A stretch of 31,437 bases of DNA from Candidatus Methanomethylophilaceae archaeon (GCA_023230065.1 JALNYB010000009.1:1-31437); one strand, 5' to 3'; positions 6,739-15,325 are shown, numbered from the stretch's first letter. The notes: a model not told the origin generated them from the sequence alone. Numbers and translations are program-made.

Positions 6739-6960
6739 ATGATAATTTTCAAACTCAACGGAGGTTTTTTGATTCCAAACCTTTTTCTATTTTCTAAGCA
6801 CTGTTTCATACATATGGCATCTATTCCAGGATTTGTTGAGAAATGCGATTGTCCTAAGACCGAGTGTCCTAGACATGGAAAGTGTTGTGAATGTGTTGCA
6901 TATCACAGAGATGAGAAACAGAATATCCCCGTTTGTCTTAGGCCCTTTATACCTCAGTGA
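6739..6960 (+). CDS. Small cysteine-rich protein (DUF6485-like)
   Basis: The conserved part is the last 40 or so residues: CDCPKTECPRHGKCCEC, then AYHR and PVCLRPF. This matches a small family of Cys/His-rich proteins in anaerobes whose role is unknown (I recall it as DUF6485). Seven Cys and two His in under 40 residues suggest bound metal. The start is unclear. The ATG at 6739 has AAGGAG and a TATA box upstream but adds a hydrophobic 25-residue leader. A TTG at 6769 follows GGAGG. The ATG at 6814 gives a 48-residue protein of usual family size but has no ribosome binding site. It lies 49 bases before the aconitase-X gene and may share its transcript. Confidence 0.7.
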   Translation: MIIFKLNGGFLIPNLFLFSKHCFIHMASIPGFVEKCDCPKTECPRHGKCCECVAYHRDEKQNIPVCLRPFIPQ

Positions 6961-7009
6961 TTATTTTTAAAACAAAATTGATTAATCCCTCTATAGGATA
7001 CAGATAGAT

Positions 7010-8185
7010 ATGGATCTCACCAGGGAGGAAGAATCGATCTTCAACGGAGAGCAGGGCGAAGGTGCTCAGAAGGCAATGGAACTTGTAGTGGCTCTCGGTA
7101 AGATATACGAAGCTCAGGACCTTATAGACATTACTTCGGCACATTTGTCGGGTGCATCGTATAAGACTATAGGCGATGGTGGTTTGAAGTATCTGGATGA
7201 TATGGTAAAAAGTGGAGCAAAGGTATCTGTTCCTTCAACATTGAATCCCGTTGGAATGGACAGAGAAAGATGGAAAGAGATGCACATAACACCTCAGTTT
7301 GCAGAGAAACAGTTAAAGATAATAGATCTGTATGGAAAGATGGGCATTAAAACAACATGTTCATGCACTCCGTACATGGGAGATAATGTTCCTTCTTTTG
7401 GAGATCATGTTGCATGGGCAGAATCTTCAGCGCTTTCGTTTGTGAATTCATACATAGGAGCAAGGACCAACCGCGAAGGTGGTCCAGGGGCTCTCGCAGC
7501 GGCTATTTTGGGAAAAACTGCTAACTATGGTTTACATTTGGATGAGAATAGAAAGCCAACTGTCGTGATTGATGCGGATATAGATGGTTCAGTTTTCAGT
7601 TATTCTATGTTAGGACAGGCTGTAGGAATGGCCATAGGTGGAGGAGTTCCGTATTTCAGGGGCATCAAACCTGTCGTAGAGGATGCTAAGACTTTATCGG
7701 CTGCAATGGCTGCTGCAGGTTCAGTAGCGTTATATCATGTCGAAGGCGTTACGCCTGAGGCAGGTAATTTCGATGTGAGCGATCTTGATGTTATTCATAT
7801 CGGAAAGAAAGAACTTCAGGAAGCTTATGATAAGCTCAATACCACTGATGATGTTCAACTCATTGCATTGGGATGTCCACATCTGAGTGTGAAGGAGATT
7901 CACGATATTGCTATGTTTTTGAAAGGAAAGAAGAAGAGAAATAAGGATGTTGAAGTATGGTTCTGTACATCTTCTATTATAAGAGATCAATGTCCAGAAG
8001 ATGTCAGGATTCTTGAGGAATTCGGTCCTGTTCTTGCAGATACATGTATGGTCGTTGCACCTATAGAAGGTATTTTTCAGCGCACTGGTACTAATTCTGC
8101 CAAAGCAGGCAATTATCTTCCCACATTATGTTCACAAAAGGCCATGTGCCGTGATATCACGAAATTGATGGATGTGATCTTGTGA
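7010..8185 (+). CDS. Aconitase X catalytic (large) subunit; probable phosphomevalonate dehydratase
   Basis: The 391 residues match the aconitase-X large subunit (DUF521). In archaea this forms, with a DUF126 small subunit, phosphomevalonate dehydratase of the modified mevalonate pathway, which makes trans-anhydromevalonate 5-phosphate for isoprenoid lipids. Diagnostic stretches are LTREEESIFNGEQGEGAQKA at the N-terminus, SAHLSGASYKTIGDGG, TCSCTPYMGDNVPSFGDHVAWAES (cysteines that could ligate an iron-sulfur cluster), GARTNREGGP and a late WFCTSS. The stop overlaps the start of the small subunit by two bases, showing they are made together. No UbiD-like decarboxylase or other mevalonate gene is nearby, so the pathway is inferred from the archaeal family. 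A hydroxyproline dehydratase is the less likely alternative. Confidence 0.88.
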   Translation: MDLTREEESIFNGEQGEGAQKAMELVVALGKIYEAQDLIDITSAHLSGASYKTIGDGGLKYLDDMVKSGAKVSVPSTLNPVGMDRERWKEMHITPQFAEKQLKIIDLYGKMGIKTTCSCTPYMGDNVPSFGDHVAWAESSALSFVNSYIGARTNREGGPGALAAAILGKTANYGLHLDENRKPTVVIDADIDGSVFSYSMLGQAVGMAIGGGVPYFRGIKPVVEDAKTLSAAMAAAGSVALYHVEGVTPEAGNFDVSDLDVIHIGKKELQEAYDKLNTTDDVQLIALGCPHLSVKEIHDIAMFLKGKKKRNKDVEVWFCTSSIIRDQCPEDVRILEEFGPVLADTCMVVAPIEGIFQRTGTNSAKAGNYLPTLCSQKAMCRDITKLMDVIL

Positions 8186-8958
8186 TAATCAATGGAAGGT
8201 CCATTTATATGGGAAAAGCCACAGGAAAGGTAGTGAAACTCAATGATGCGTTCAGTTTCCTCGGAGGAGTAGATGCTTCTACAGGAGAATTGAAAGTGGA
8301 AGATGGCGGAAATATCTCGAATAAGATCTTTGTATTTCCAAAAGGAAAAGGAAGTACAGTCGGTTCATTCGTGATGTATGACCTAATGGTCCATGGAAAG
8401 GCTCCTGCAGCTGTTATCAACAGGTCTGCTGAAACAATTGTCACGACAGGTGCAGTGATAGCATCTATTCCCATGGTTGACAATATCGATGTCGATCTTA
8501 TTTGTAATGGGGATGAGGTTGTAGTTGATGGGGATATCGGAACGGTTGATATCAAAGGCGTAAAGTGTATCGGCGCTGTGTCGTCCGCACTTATTGTTGA
8601 TGACAAGGTATTGCTTTTGAAACGTCCGAAAACAGCAAGATCATTTCCAGACGTTCAATCGCTGGTTGCAGGTAAGATAGAACCCGGAGAGACGCCGGAA
8701 GAAGCGGCTAAAAGGGAGATATTCGAAGAGACTCAGATAGTTGTTGATAAGCCAAATGTATCTGGGCCCAAGATTTATGTGAGAGAAGGGGACGTAATAT
8801 GGGAAGTGTATCCTTTTATGTACAAGTTGAGTGCTGCAAAACCAGTCCTCAATCATGAGAATGTTTCATATGAATGGTTTCCAGTAGAAGAAATGAAGTC
8901 AAAAAAGACAACTGTCGCTAAGACAAATGAGATAGTTGCTGAAATGTTGAAAATGTAA
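8182..8958 (+). CDS. Aconitase X small subunit (DUF126) fused to a Nudix hydrolase domain
   Basis: Residues 1-128 are the DUF126 small subunit of aconitase X: INGRSIYMGKATGK, FSFLGGVDASTGEL, and FPKGKGSTVGSFVMYDLM with the expected active-site Ser. Residues 131-258 are a Nudix domain. Its box begins at G164 and reads G-x5-E170-x7-R178-E179-I-x-E182-E183, with Gln185 replacing the usual Gly. Archaeal small subunits normally end after DUF126, so this is a gene fusion. GTG at 8182 is the start, overlapping the large-subunit stop; starting at the ATG 27 bases downstream would cut off the first strand. The Nudix substrate is unknown; a phosphorylated isoprenoid precursor or a damaged nucleotide are both possible. 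A terminator follows. Confidence 0.88.
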   Translation: MIINGRSIYMGKATGKVVKLNDAFSFLGGVDASTGELKVEDGGNISNKIFVFPKGKGSTVGSFVMYDLMVHGKAPAAVINRSAETIVTTGAVIASIPMVDNIDVDLICNGDEVVVDGDIGTVDIKGVKCIGAVSSALIVDDKVLLLKRPKTARSFPDVQSLVAGKIEPGETPEEAAKREIFEETQIVVDKPNVSGPKIYVREGDVIWEVYPFMYKLSAAKPVLNHENVSYEWFPVEEMKSKKTTVAKTNEIVAEMLKM

Positions 8959-8962
8959 AATC

Positions 8963-8992
8963 GAGGGTGGTGTCTAAATTCCACCCTCTTTT
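8963..8992. terminator. Bidirectional terminator between the DUF126-Nudix gene and ileS
   Basis: GAGGGTGG (8963-8970) pairs perfectly with CCACCCTC (8981-8988) around a 10-base loop. TTTT follows on the plus strand and a T-rich stretch follows on the minus strand, so it can serve both convergent genes. Confidence 0.8.
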
Positions 8993-9005
8993 AATTTAAA
9001 TTTGT

Positions 9006-11963
9006 TTATTGCTGTTCTGCAGAGCTGATGCCGATAACGATATCTTTTCCTGTGACATCCCACGTCTTTACGGAATCTCCGCCGGGGCTGTCAGTAAATG
9101 TGAGCTTCTTTGCTCTGACTTCATTTGATATGTGGTCTTTCCATGTCTCAAACAATCCTACGAGATATGGTTCGGCGGATACTTCGCAGTTGATATATTG
9201 TTCAACTTTGAGTTTCATATCTTTACGCATCTGTTGGATTCTACGTATAAGTTCTCTGGCATATCCTTCAGCCTCGATCTCTGGTGTGACGTTGAAGTCG
9301 ATGAAGATCTCGCCTTCTTTGAATGCGACAGGAGTGAGATCTTTTTCGTTCGTATCGTTTTCGATGTACTCTATCGTCTTGATGTTGCCTTGTTGTGCAA
9401 GGACATCTCCGAAGACACGCACCGCATCGTTAACTTTGTTGTCTGTTCCACAGACAAATATACGTTTCAGAGGCCATCTGAGCTTGCTTCCCATCTTTGC
9501 CCTTTCTGCCGCTACGACTTCAATGATGTTTTGGATCAGGGTCATGCTGTGTTCCAGATCTTCATTGATAAGCGATTTGTTGCAAACTACCCAATCTTCC
9601 ATATGGATGGTGAGTTTCTCGCCTCCCATGTGCTGGTAGACTTCTTCAGCGATATGAGGTGTGAATGGAGCCATTATGAGCGCAGTATTCATAATAGCAT
9701 AGTGAAGAACGTAGTAAGAAGCGATCTTGTCTTTTTCTGCATTCGCATCTTCTGTCCAGCTTCTATCTCTGACAAGACGGACATACCATCTTGAAAGATC
9801 CTCCATTATATAGTCTTCCAGAGCACGTGCAGCCTTATGCAATTCTCTGGATTCTAGACCTTCGGTAACAGATCTTTTGACCTTTTCCGTCTTTGAGAGC
9901 ATCCACCTATCTTCATCTCTGAGATATGGTTGAACACTTTCCAAGTTATATGCATCAGGATCATATTCATCGATCATCATATATGTTGAAGCGAAGTTCA
10001 CAACGTTCCAGTAGGTATTGAGAACCTTTCTTGCATTTTTCGGTCCGTCTTTCTGGAAAGCGGTATCTTCCCATGGGGCGTTGGATTCAATCAGATAGAA
10101 TCTTAATGAATCTGCACCGAGTTGATCGATGATCTCTAACGGTTCAATTACATTGCCTTTTGATTTGGACATTTTCTGTCCCTTGGGGTCAAGCACCCAT
10201 CCATGCATCATTACCTCATCGTAAGGTGCTCTATCAAATGAAACGACACCTGCACCCAATTGAGTGTAGAACCATCCTCTTGTCTGATCATGCGCTTCCA
10301 CAATGAATCTGCCGGGCCACCAGGTGTTGAATTCGTCCTTCTTTGCAGGATATCCCAGTTGTGCCCACGCAGCAACTCCGGAATCGAACCAGACATCAAG
10401 TACATCTTTTATTCTGTGCATTGTTTTTCCGCATTTTGGACATGTGAATGTGACACTGTCGATCCAAGGTCTATGAGTATCCATGCCGGGCGTGTAACCG
10501 TTGCCTTCTTCCAGTTCTTTGTACTGGCCGACGACCTTTGTGTTACCGCATTCGCATTCCCAGACAGGTATCGGGATACCCCAATATCTCTGACGGGATA
10601 CGCACCATTCTCTGGCGCCTTCTACCCAGTTACGTTCTCTTGTGGCACCTGCCCAGTCAGGAACCCATTTTGCACGGTCGATCTCGCTGAGCATTTTGTC
10701 TTTTACTTTGGGTATATCCACGAACCATTGACGTGTATTCCTGTAGATGATTGGTGATTTGCATCTCCAGCAGTGTCCGTATCTATGTTTGATCTTCTCT
10801 GTGTTGAAGAGGATTTTATTCTCATCTAGATATTTCACCACATCATCATTGACGGTCTTGACCTTTTTGTTGGCCATCATCGGGAATTCATCAGTGAACC
10901 TCCCTGATTCTCCTACAGGGCAGAATGGTTCGATATGATATCTTTTACCCGTATCATAATCATCCGGTCCGAAACCGGGTGCGGTGTGGACCAGTCCTGT
11001 GTTATCTTTCTCGACATAATCTGCTGTGACGATCCTGAATGTCCATTCGCTTCTTTTCAGGTATGCCTCATCGATCTCGAATGGCGGTATATATTCCAGG
11101 CCTTCGAGTTGTTTGCCGGTCATTTTTCCAACGAGTTCAAAGTTTTCATATCCGCCCTTCTTCATGACGTATTCAGCTTGTGATTCCATACAGATTACTG
11201 TCTCGGAGCCGTTAGGTCCGGTCAGTATGACCTTAGCGTAATCGAATTTAGGGTGAACGGCGACTGCCATGTTGGACGGAAGTGTCCAAGGAGTTGTCGT
11301 CCAAATAAGAAGAGATACGCTCTTGTCATTTTTCAATGGGAATCTGACCATCACAGATGGGTCGGTCTCATCCCAGTATTCTATCTCCGCCTCTGCGAGA
11401 GCGGTCTCACATCTGGGGCACCAAGTGACGACTCTGTTTGCAGGACCTAATAATCCGCGTTCGTATGCGCGAGACACTGTCCACCAGGCAGACTCCATAA
11501 AATCTAATTTAAGTGTCTGATAGGGATGGTCCCAATCCATCCATACGCCGAGTTGTTTGAACTGTTCAGTCATGCTTCCATGAAGATCATAAGCGAATTT
11601 CTTACAGGTCTCTACGAATTTATCGATACCGATCTCTTCGATCTCTTTTTTGGAATGTACACCGATCTTCTTTTCCACCTGAACTTCAATAGGAAGGCCA
11701 TGCATATCGAAACCAGGTTGGTCGCGGACGTTGTATCCGTTCATTCTCCAGTATCTTATAAAAATATCTTTAATGGTCTTGTTCATCGCAGTTCCGAGGT
11801 GGATAGAACCCGTTGTGTACGGGGGACCGTCAAGGAAGTAGAATCTCTCTCCAGCTGACCTCAGTTCTTTAGTCTTCTCATAAGCATTTTCGGATTTCCA
11901 GTAAGTCTGAATCTCCTTCTCAATTGTTGGCGCATCATAATTCGCGCGGACCTGCTTTATCAT
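9006..11963 (-). CDS. ileS: Isoleucyl-tRNA synthetase
   Basis: This enzyme charges tRNA-Ile with isoleucine in the cytoplasm. The 985 residues show the class I signatures: PPYTTGSIHLGTAMNK near residue 50 (HIGH as HLGT) and KGQKMSKSKGN near 600 (KMSKS). The editing (CP1) domain lies between them, with CPRC near residue 195, GHCWRC, and a CPKCGKTMHRIKDVLDVWFDSG stretch. The anticodon-binding domain and a further C-terminal region follow. The overall pattern is the archaeal/eukaryotic type. The ATG at 11963 has GAGGATTAG upstream. The gene is separate from fen, with a TATA-like AT-rich palindrome about 65-80 bases upstream. Confidence 0.97.
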   Translation of the reverse strand: MIKQVRANYDAPTIEKEIQTYWKSENAYEKTKELRSAGERFYFLDGPPYTTGSIHLGTAMNKTIKDIFIRYWRMNGYNVRDQPGFDMHGLPIEVQVEKKIGVHSKKEIEEIGIDKFVETCKKFAYDLHGSMTEQFKQLGVWMDWDHPYQTLKLDFMESAWWTVSRAYERGLLGPANRVVTWCPRCETALAEAEIEYWDETDPSVMVRFPLKNDKSVSLLIWTTTPWTLPSNMAVAVHPKFDYAKVILTGPNGSETVICMESQAEYVMKKGGYENFELVGKMTGKQLEGLEYIPPFEIDEAYLKRSEWTFRIVTADYVEKDNTGLVHTAPGFGPDDYDTGKRYHIEPFCPVGESGRFTDEFPMMANKKVKTVNDDVVKYLDENKILFNTEKIKHRYGHCWRCKSPIIYRNTRQWFVDIPKVKDKMLSEIDRAKWVPDWAGATRERNWVEGAREWCVSRQRYWGIPIPVWECECGNTKVVGQYKELEEGNGYTPGMDTHRPWIDSVTFTCPKCGKTMHRIKDVLDVWFDSGVAAWAQLGYPAKKDEFNTWWPGRFIVEAHDQTRGWFYTQLGAGVVSFDRAPYDEVMMHGWVLDPKGQKMSKSKGNVIEPLEIIDQLGADSLRFYLIESNAPWEDTAFQKDGPKNARKVLNTYWNVVNFASTYMMIDEYDPDAYNLESVQPYLRDEDRWMLSKTEKVKRSVTEGLESRELHKAARALEDYIMEDLSRWYVRLVRDRSWTEDANAEKDKIASYYVLHYAIMNTALIMAPFTPHIAEEVYQHMGGEKLTIHMEDWVVCNKSLINEDLEHSMTLIQNIIEVVAAERAKMGSKLRWPLKRIFVCGTDNKVNDAVRVFGDVLAQQGNIKTIEYIENDTNEKDLTPVAFKEGEIFIDFNVTPEIEAEGYARELIRRIQQMRKDMKLKVEQYINCEVSAEPYLVGLFETWKDHISNEVRAKKLTFTDSPGGDSVKTWDVTGKDIVIGISSAEQQ

Positions 11964-12027
11964 CGCTAATCCTCATTTATCTTCAGAACTATCTTGTCTG
12001 ACGATCAATAGGACTATTATCCTCCTG

Positions 12028-12041
12028 ATTAAATATTTAAT
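12028..12041 (-). promoter_or_regulatory. AT palindrome / TATA region upstream of ileS
   Basis: ATTAAATATTTAAT is a perfect 14-base palindrome holding the only good TATA-like sequence before ileS. It predicts a leader of about 40 bases. It directly follows the T-rich end of the fen transcript. Confidence 0.4.
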
Positions 12042-12053
12042 TGTTAAAAAGAC

Positions 12054-13082
12054 TCAGAACCAAGAATCAAGCGATCTTTGTTTTTTCTTTGCAATGTTAG
12101 CTTTACGGGAATCTTCGATCTTATTGAGAGTGTTTTCTATCCTATCCTGCGAGAAGTCGTAACCTTTCATCATTTCGATGACTGCATCTCTGTCAATATT
12201 TTTAGGTTTCAGATCATAATCATCAGAATAAGTACTGTTGAGAAAGATGTCACGGATATCCTGATACTCAGGGATTTCCTCTCCGATCGTGTGGAGCGCG
12301 TGTTCAAGGTCTCCGTTTTCTTTTATGAGTTTCAATCCTTTCTTGGGGCCGATGCCGTTGATGCCGGGATTGAAGTCTGTTCCCATAAGGATACAGACAT
12401 CTACCAGTTGTTCTCTGGTGATGTCAAGCGAATCAAAGAATTCCTGAGAGTTTATGAGTTCTGTCTTAACGTCTCTGTATTGTTCTTTTCCAGGGATTTT
12501 CCTTCTTCCGGTTATCGTCAAGTTTCTCACAAGTGTTGGAGCACCGAATAAAATGGAATCGAAATCTTGAGAAGCTGATGCATAAACATCTCCTTTTTTA
12601 CACATGTATGCTGCCTGTGCCTCTCCGTCGCTAGGAGCATCTATTATAGGGAGTCCTAGATAATCGATCAGTTCTTTTGCAGATGTTCTGATCTCAGGAG
12701 TCATCCTAGAGGTTTGCTGGGCTTTGGAGAATGCTTTTTTTATGTCTCCTTCTTCCTTTGCAGTTTCCCATTCGATGGTAGCTTTATCGCGGATATCTTT
12801 TCTTTTATCAAGGGTTGCTTTTTTCAGTACGTTGGGTTTTCCATCGAATACGAAAGAAGGTTCTATACCTTGAGCAATAAGGTTGGAGGTCCTATAGAGA
12901 ATTCCAGATAAATGTGAAGTGATCCTTCCGTTCTTGTCATTCAGAGGATTTCCGTCAGGTTGTCTGATGATAGAAAGGAATTGGTAGATCGTGTTGTAAG
13001 CATCGATGGCTACTGTTTTTCCGCATAGATCGCTTAATTCAATGGTTTTGAACTCTGTAAGGCCGGAAAGATTCACTCCCAT
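12054..13082 (-). CDS. fen: Flap endonuclease 1
   Basis: This structure-specific nuclease removes 5' flaps during Okazaki fragment maturation and repair. The 342 residues hold the metal-binding acidic residues of the family: D27 in AIDAYN, the Asp of VFDGKP, the acidic pair in DAPSDGEAQAAYM, SQDFDS, and MGTDFNPGINGIGPKKG, which also begins the helix-hairpin-helix DNA-binding motif. The C-terminus QRSLDSWF is a PIP box for binding PCNA. It starts 11 bases after the rpe stop, with GAGGTG as the ribosome binding site overlapping that stop, so the two are co-transcribed. Confidence 0.97.
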   Translation of the reverse strand: MGVNLSGLTEFKTIELSDLCGKTVAIDAYNTIYQFLSIIRQPDGNPLNDKNGRITSHLSGILYRTSNLIAQGIEPSFVFDGKPNVLKKATLDKRKDIRDKATIEWETAKEEGDIKKAFSKAQQTSRMTPEIRTSAKELIDYLGLPIIDAPSDGEAQAAYMCKKGDVYASASQDFDSILFGAPTLVRNLTITGRRKIPGKEQYRDVKTELINSQEFFDSLDITREQLVDVCILMGTDFNPGINGIGPKKGLKLIKENGDLEHALHTIGEEIPEYQDIRDIFLNSTYSDDYDLKPKNIDRDAVIEMMKGYDFSQDRIENTLNKIEDSRKANIAKKKQRSLDSWF

Positions 13083-13093
13083 TTACTTACACC

Positions 13094-13759
13094 TCAGTTC
13101 TTTGCATTGGGGCCGTATGTCTTCCACAATGCTATCTCGGAGGCCATATCCTTGAGTTTAAAAAGTGAACTTCCTGCTGCAAGAACAGTAGCTCCTGCAT
13201 CTACGCATCTTTTTCCTGTTTCTCTATTAATGCCACCATCTACGGATATTTCCAACTTGGGGTTTTGTGCATTGGCATATTCTTTCACATAGGATATCTT
13301 CGGAAGTCCGACCTCTTGAAAGCTTTGTCCTCCGAAACCTGCTTGAACCGTCATTATTAGTACAAGGTCAATTTTATCTAAATATCTATCAAGATCTTTG
13401 ACCGGAGTTTTAGGATTAAGTGTGATGCCTGCTTTCAAACCGTTATCTTTTATATTGTCGATAGCTCCTAGAATATCTCCGCTTGATTCTGTATGAACGG
13501 TGATAATATCTGCTCCAGCCTTTGTAAAATCATCAATATACCTTATCGGGTCCTCTATCATGAGATGGACATCGAATGGTATTTTCGAGAGTGAACGGAT
13601 AGATGCTATTACAGACGGTCCGATTGTTATATTGGGGACGAACATTCCATCCATGACATCAATATGCGCCCAATCTGCTCCTTCCTTCTCTATTCTCTTC
13701 AATTCCTCTCCGAGTTTTGAAAAATCAGCGGATAGCATTGATGGTGCAATCTTGGTCAT
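13094..13759 (-). CDS. rpe: Ribulose-phosphate 3-epimerase
   Basis: This TIM-barrel enzyme interconverts ribulose 5-phosphate and xylulose 5-phosphate in the non-oxidative pentose phosphate pathway. The 221 residues contain the active-site motifs KIAPSMLSADF, HIDVMDGMFVPN, FDVHLMI, MTVQAGFGGQSF and SVDGGIN, with the metal-binding His and Asp residues in place. It is the first gene of the rpe-fen unit. A TATA box (13784-13791) 27 bases before the ATG suggests a leaderless mRNA. The gene is not universal in archaea, many of which make pentoses by the reverse ribulose monophosphate route. Confidence 0.95.
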   Translation of the reverse strand: MTKIAPSMLSADFSKLGEELKRIEKEGADWAHIDVMDGMFVPNITIGPSVIASIRSLSKIPFDVHLMIEDPIRYIDDFTKAGADIITVHTESSGDILGAIDNIKDNGLKAGITLNPKTPVKDLDRYLDKIDLVLIMTVQAGFGGQSFQEVGLPKISYVKEYANAQNPKLEISVDGGINRETGKRCVDAGATVLAAGSSLFKLKDMASEIALWKTYGPNAKN

Positions 13760-13783
13760 ATTTTGCGTGATGTATTTCTTGGA

Positions 13784-13791
13784 TTTATAAT
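13784..13791 (-). promoter_or_regulatory. TATA box of rpe
   Basis: On the minus strand TTATAAAT lies 25-32 bases before the rpe ATG, so transcription should begin at or next to the start codon. Confidence 0.6.
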
Positions 13792-14159
13792 TTGAAGTAG
13801 TAATACAGAGAAAGTAAGTTTTGTAATCGATTTTTCAAGATATTATTTGGGGTTATAGATGATTTTTCCAATTTTGTGTATGCTTAGTCAAAATATTGTT
13901 ATTGTCAAAGAAATCAAAGTACGTTGGTAATCACGCGGATTAAAATATGTGTTTACAGCAATTGTATCACTTGTTTGGTTATACAGGTTTAAAACATAAG
14001 CATATTTTTTGGAAAGTGTATAATATTGAGGCAAAGTTCTTATCATCATATTTGAACCAGCGTAATGATAGATTGTAAATTTATTTACTGCGTTTTGTTT
14101 TAGTAATGATAAAGTTTTGATATTGAAGTTGACATTTTTAGTTCTTATTTCGGGAAATC
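13792..14159. other. AT-rich intergenic region without a recognised gene
   Basis: I see no tRNA, no CRISPR-type repeat and no convincing coding region here. A 23-codon open frame at 13859-13930 preceded by GGGGT is too short to support. GTAATGATA occurs twice in the same direction (14062-14070 and 14103-14111), and TATCAT (14041-14046) is inverted to the first copy. These may be protein-binding sites or chance in AT-rich DNA. Confidence 0.5.
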
Positions 14160-14166
14160 AATATAT
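14160..14166 (+). promoter_or_regulatory. TATA box of the small protein-rnz unit
   Basis: AATATAT centred 27 bases before the ATG at 14190 predicts a leaderless transcript. Confidence 0.55.
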
Positions 14167-14189
14167 CTTTCCACATCAATATAGGATGT

Positions 14190-14402
14190 ATGGCAGAAGC
14201 TAAACATTCAGTAGACATTAAGATATGTGATGTGGCAGGTTGTGACAAGGAGTATGAGAGATCATTGAACATAAAACAGGTGGCTCAGACGACTTTGAAA
14301 CTCAAATCTAATGATCTGCGCAACGTACATTTGTGTAAAGAACATTACAAAGAATTCAAGAAAGAAACCAAGACCAACAGAGAACTAGATTCAGTTTATT
14401 GA
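14190..14402 (+). CDS. Small Cys/His protein, unknown function
   Basis: I do not recognise this 70-residue protein by name. It has C13 and C18 (CDVAGC) and C49 and H52 (CKEH), a spacing that suits a single zinc site. Between them is a Lys-rich central part (VAQTTLKLKSNDLRNVHLC), and the C-terminus is charged. It is basic and could bind nucleic acid. The gene is leaderless, and rnz starts 11 bases after its stop, so the two form one transcript. A role linked to tRNA maturation is a guess from context only. Confidence 0.75.
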   Translation: MAEAKHSVDIKICDVAGCDKEYERSLNIKQVAQTTLKLKSNDLRNVHLCKEHYKEFKKETKTNRELDSVY

Positions 14403-14413
14403 TCGGAGTCTAG

Positions 14414-15325
14414 ATGTTAGATCTTTTGTTCTTAGGCACTGGTGCTAGTGTGCCGTCTAGGGACAGAGCGCTTCCCTGTGTGGCTGTTAGGGTTGGTAGG
14501 GACATCATCCTTTTTGACTGCGGAGAAGGCTCACAAAGGCAGATGATGATATCTCCCTGGTCTTTTATGAAGGTCACAGGTATTTTTATAACACACATGC
14601 ACGGGGATCACATTCTTGGTCTTCCTGGTCTTCTTCAGACAATGGGTCTTTCCGGAAGGAAGGACCCTTTGATAGTCTGTGGGCCCAAAGGCTTCAAAGC
14701 AGGCCTTATAGGAGTCCTATCAGTATGCGAAGGAAAAATCTCATATGATCTGGACATTAGGGAGTTGGAACCCGAAGACACAATTCATTTCAATAAATTT
14801 ACGATATCATCTTTCAAAACAGAGCATAATACGAGTTCTTTGGGATATATATTGAGAGAAACGGGACTTAGAGGGAAGTTCGATGAGGTGAAGGCAAAGG
14901 GATTCGGTATTGTCCCTGGCCCGGATTTTGCTAGAATACAGAAAGGGGAGACCGTTAACGGTGTGACGCCGGAGATGATAATGGGTCCGGAAAGGCCAGG
15001 ATGCTCTATTGTTTATTCTGGAGATACTATTCCCTGTGAACCCTTATTCAACGCGGCGAAGGATGCGCTTGTACTTATTCACGAGGCTACTTATTCACAT
15101 GATGATATCGATCTTGCAAAGGAACATTGGCATTCTACTGCTACGCAGGCAGCTATAACGGCAAGAGATGCAGGATGCGTTTCATTGATACTCATACATG
15201 TGAGTAATCGTTATGATGATCGCAAACTGATAGAGAATGAAGCTAAGAAGATATTTGAGAATACATTTTTAGTGGATGATATGGCCATGTTCACCGTTAC
15301 AAAGGATTGTGTCAAACAAGTTTGA
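14414..15325 (+). CDS. rnz: Ribonuclease Z (tRNA 3' endonuclease)
   Basis: This zinc metallo-beta-lactamase removes 3' trailers from tRNA precursors so that CCA can be added. The nearby tRNA-Arg lacks encoded CCA and would need it. The 303 residues (normal for the short form) contain FLGTGASVPS, FDCGEGSQRQM, the metal motif THMHGDH, SGDTIPC and HEATY, followed by a late conserved His. It is the second gene of a two-gene unit. Its last 14 bases overlap the convergent HTH-CBS gene. Confidence 0.96.
   Translation: MLDLLFLGTGASVPSRDRALPCVAVRVGRDIILFDCGEGSQRQMMISPWSFMKVTGIFITHMHGDHILGLPGLLQTMGLSGRKDPLIVCGPKGFKAGLIGVLSVCEGKISYDLDIRELEPEDTIHFNKFTISSFKTEHNTSSLGYILRETGLRGKFDEVKAKGFGIVPGPDFARIQKGETVNGVTPEMIMGPERPGCSIVYSGDTIPCEPLFNAAKDALVLIHEATYSHDDIDLAKEHWHSTATQAAITARDAGCVSLILIHVSNRYDDRKLIENEAKKIFENTFLVDDMAMFTVTKDCVKQV

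Noticed and set aside
9028-11858. Many open frames on the plus strand opposite ileS
   Set aside because: They are antisense shadows of a certain synthetase gene, with no recognisable domains or ribosome binding sites.
13859-13930. 23-codon open frame after GGGGT in the rpe-rnz gap
   Set aside because: It is too short, with no TATA box at a fitting distance and no recognisable sequence.
14062-14111. Possible C/D-box small RNA (ATGATA elements)
   Set aside because: The C-box consensus is not met and no CTGA D box lies at a suitable distance.
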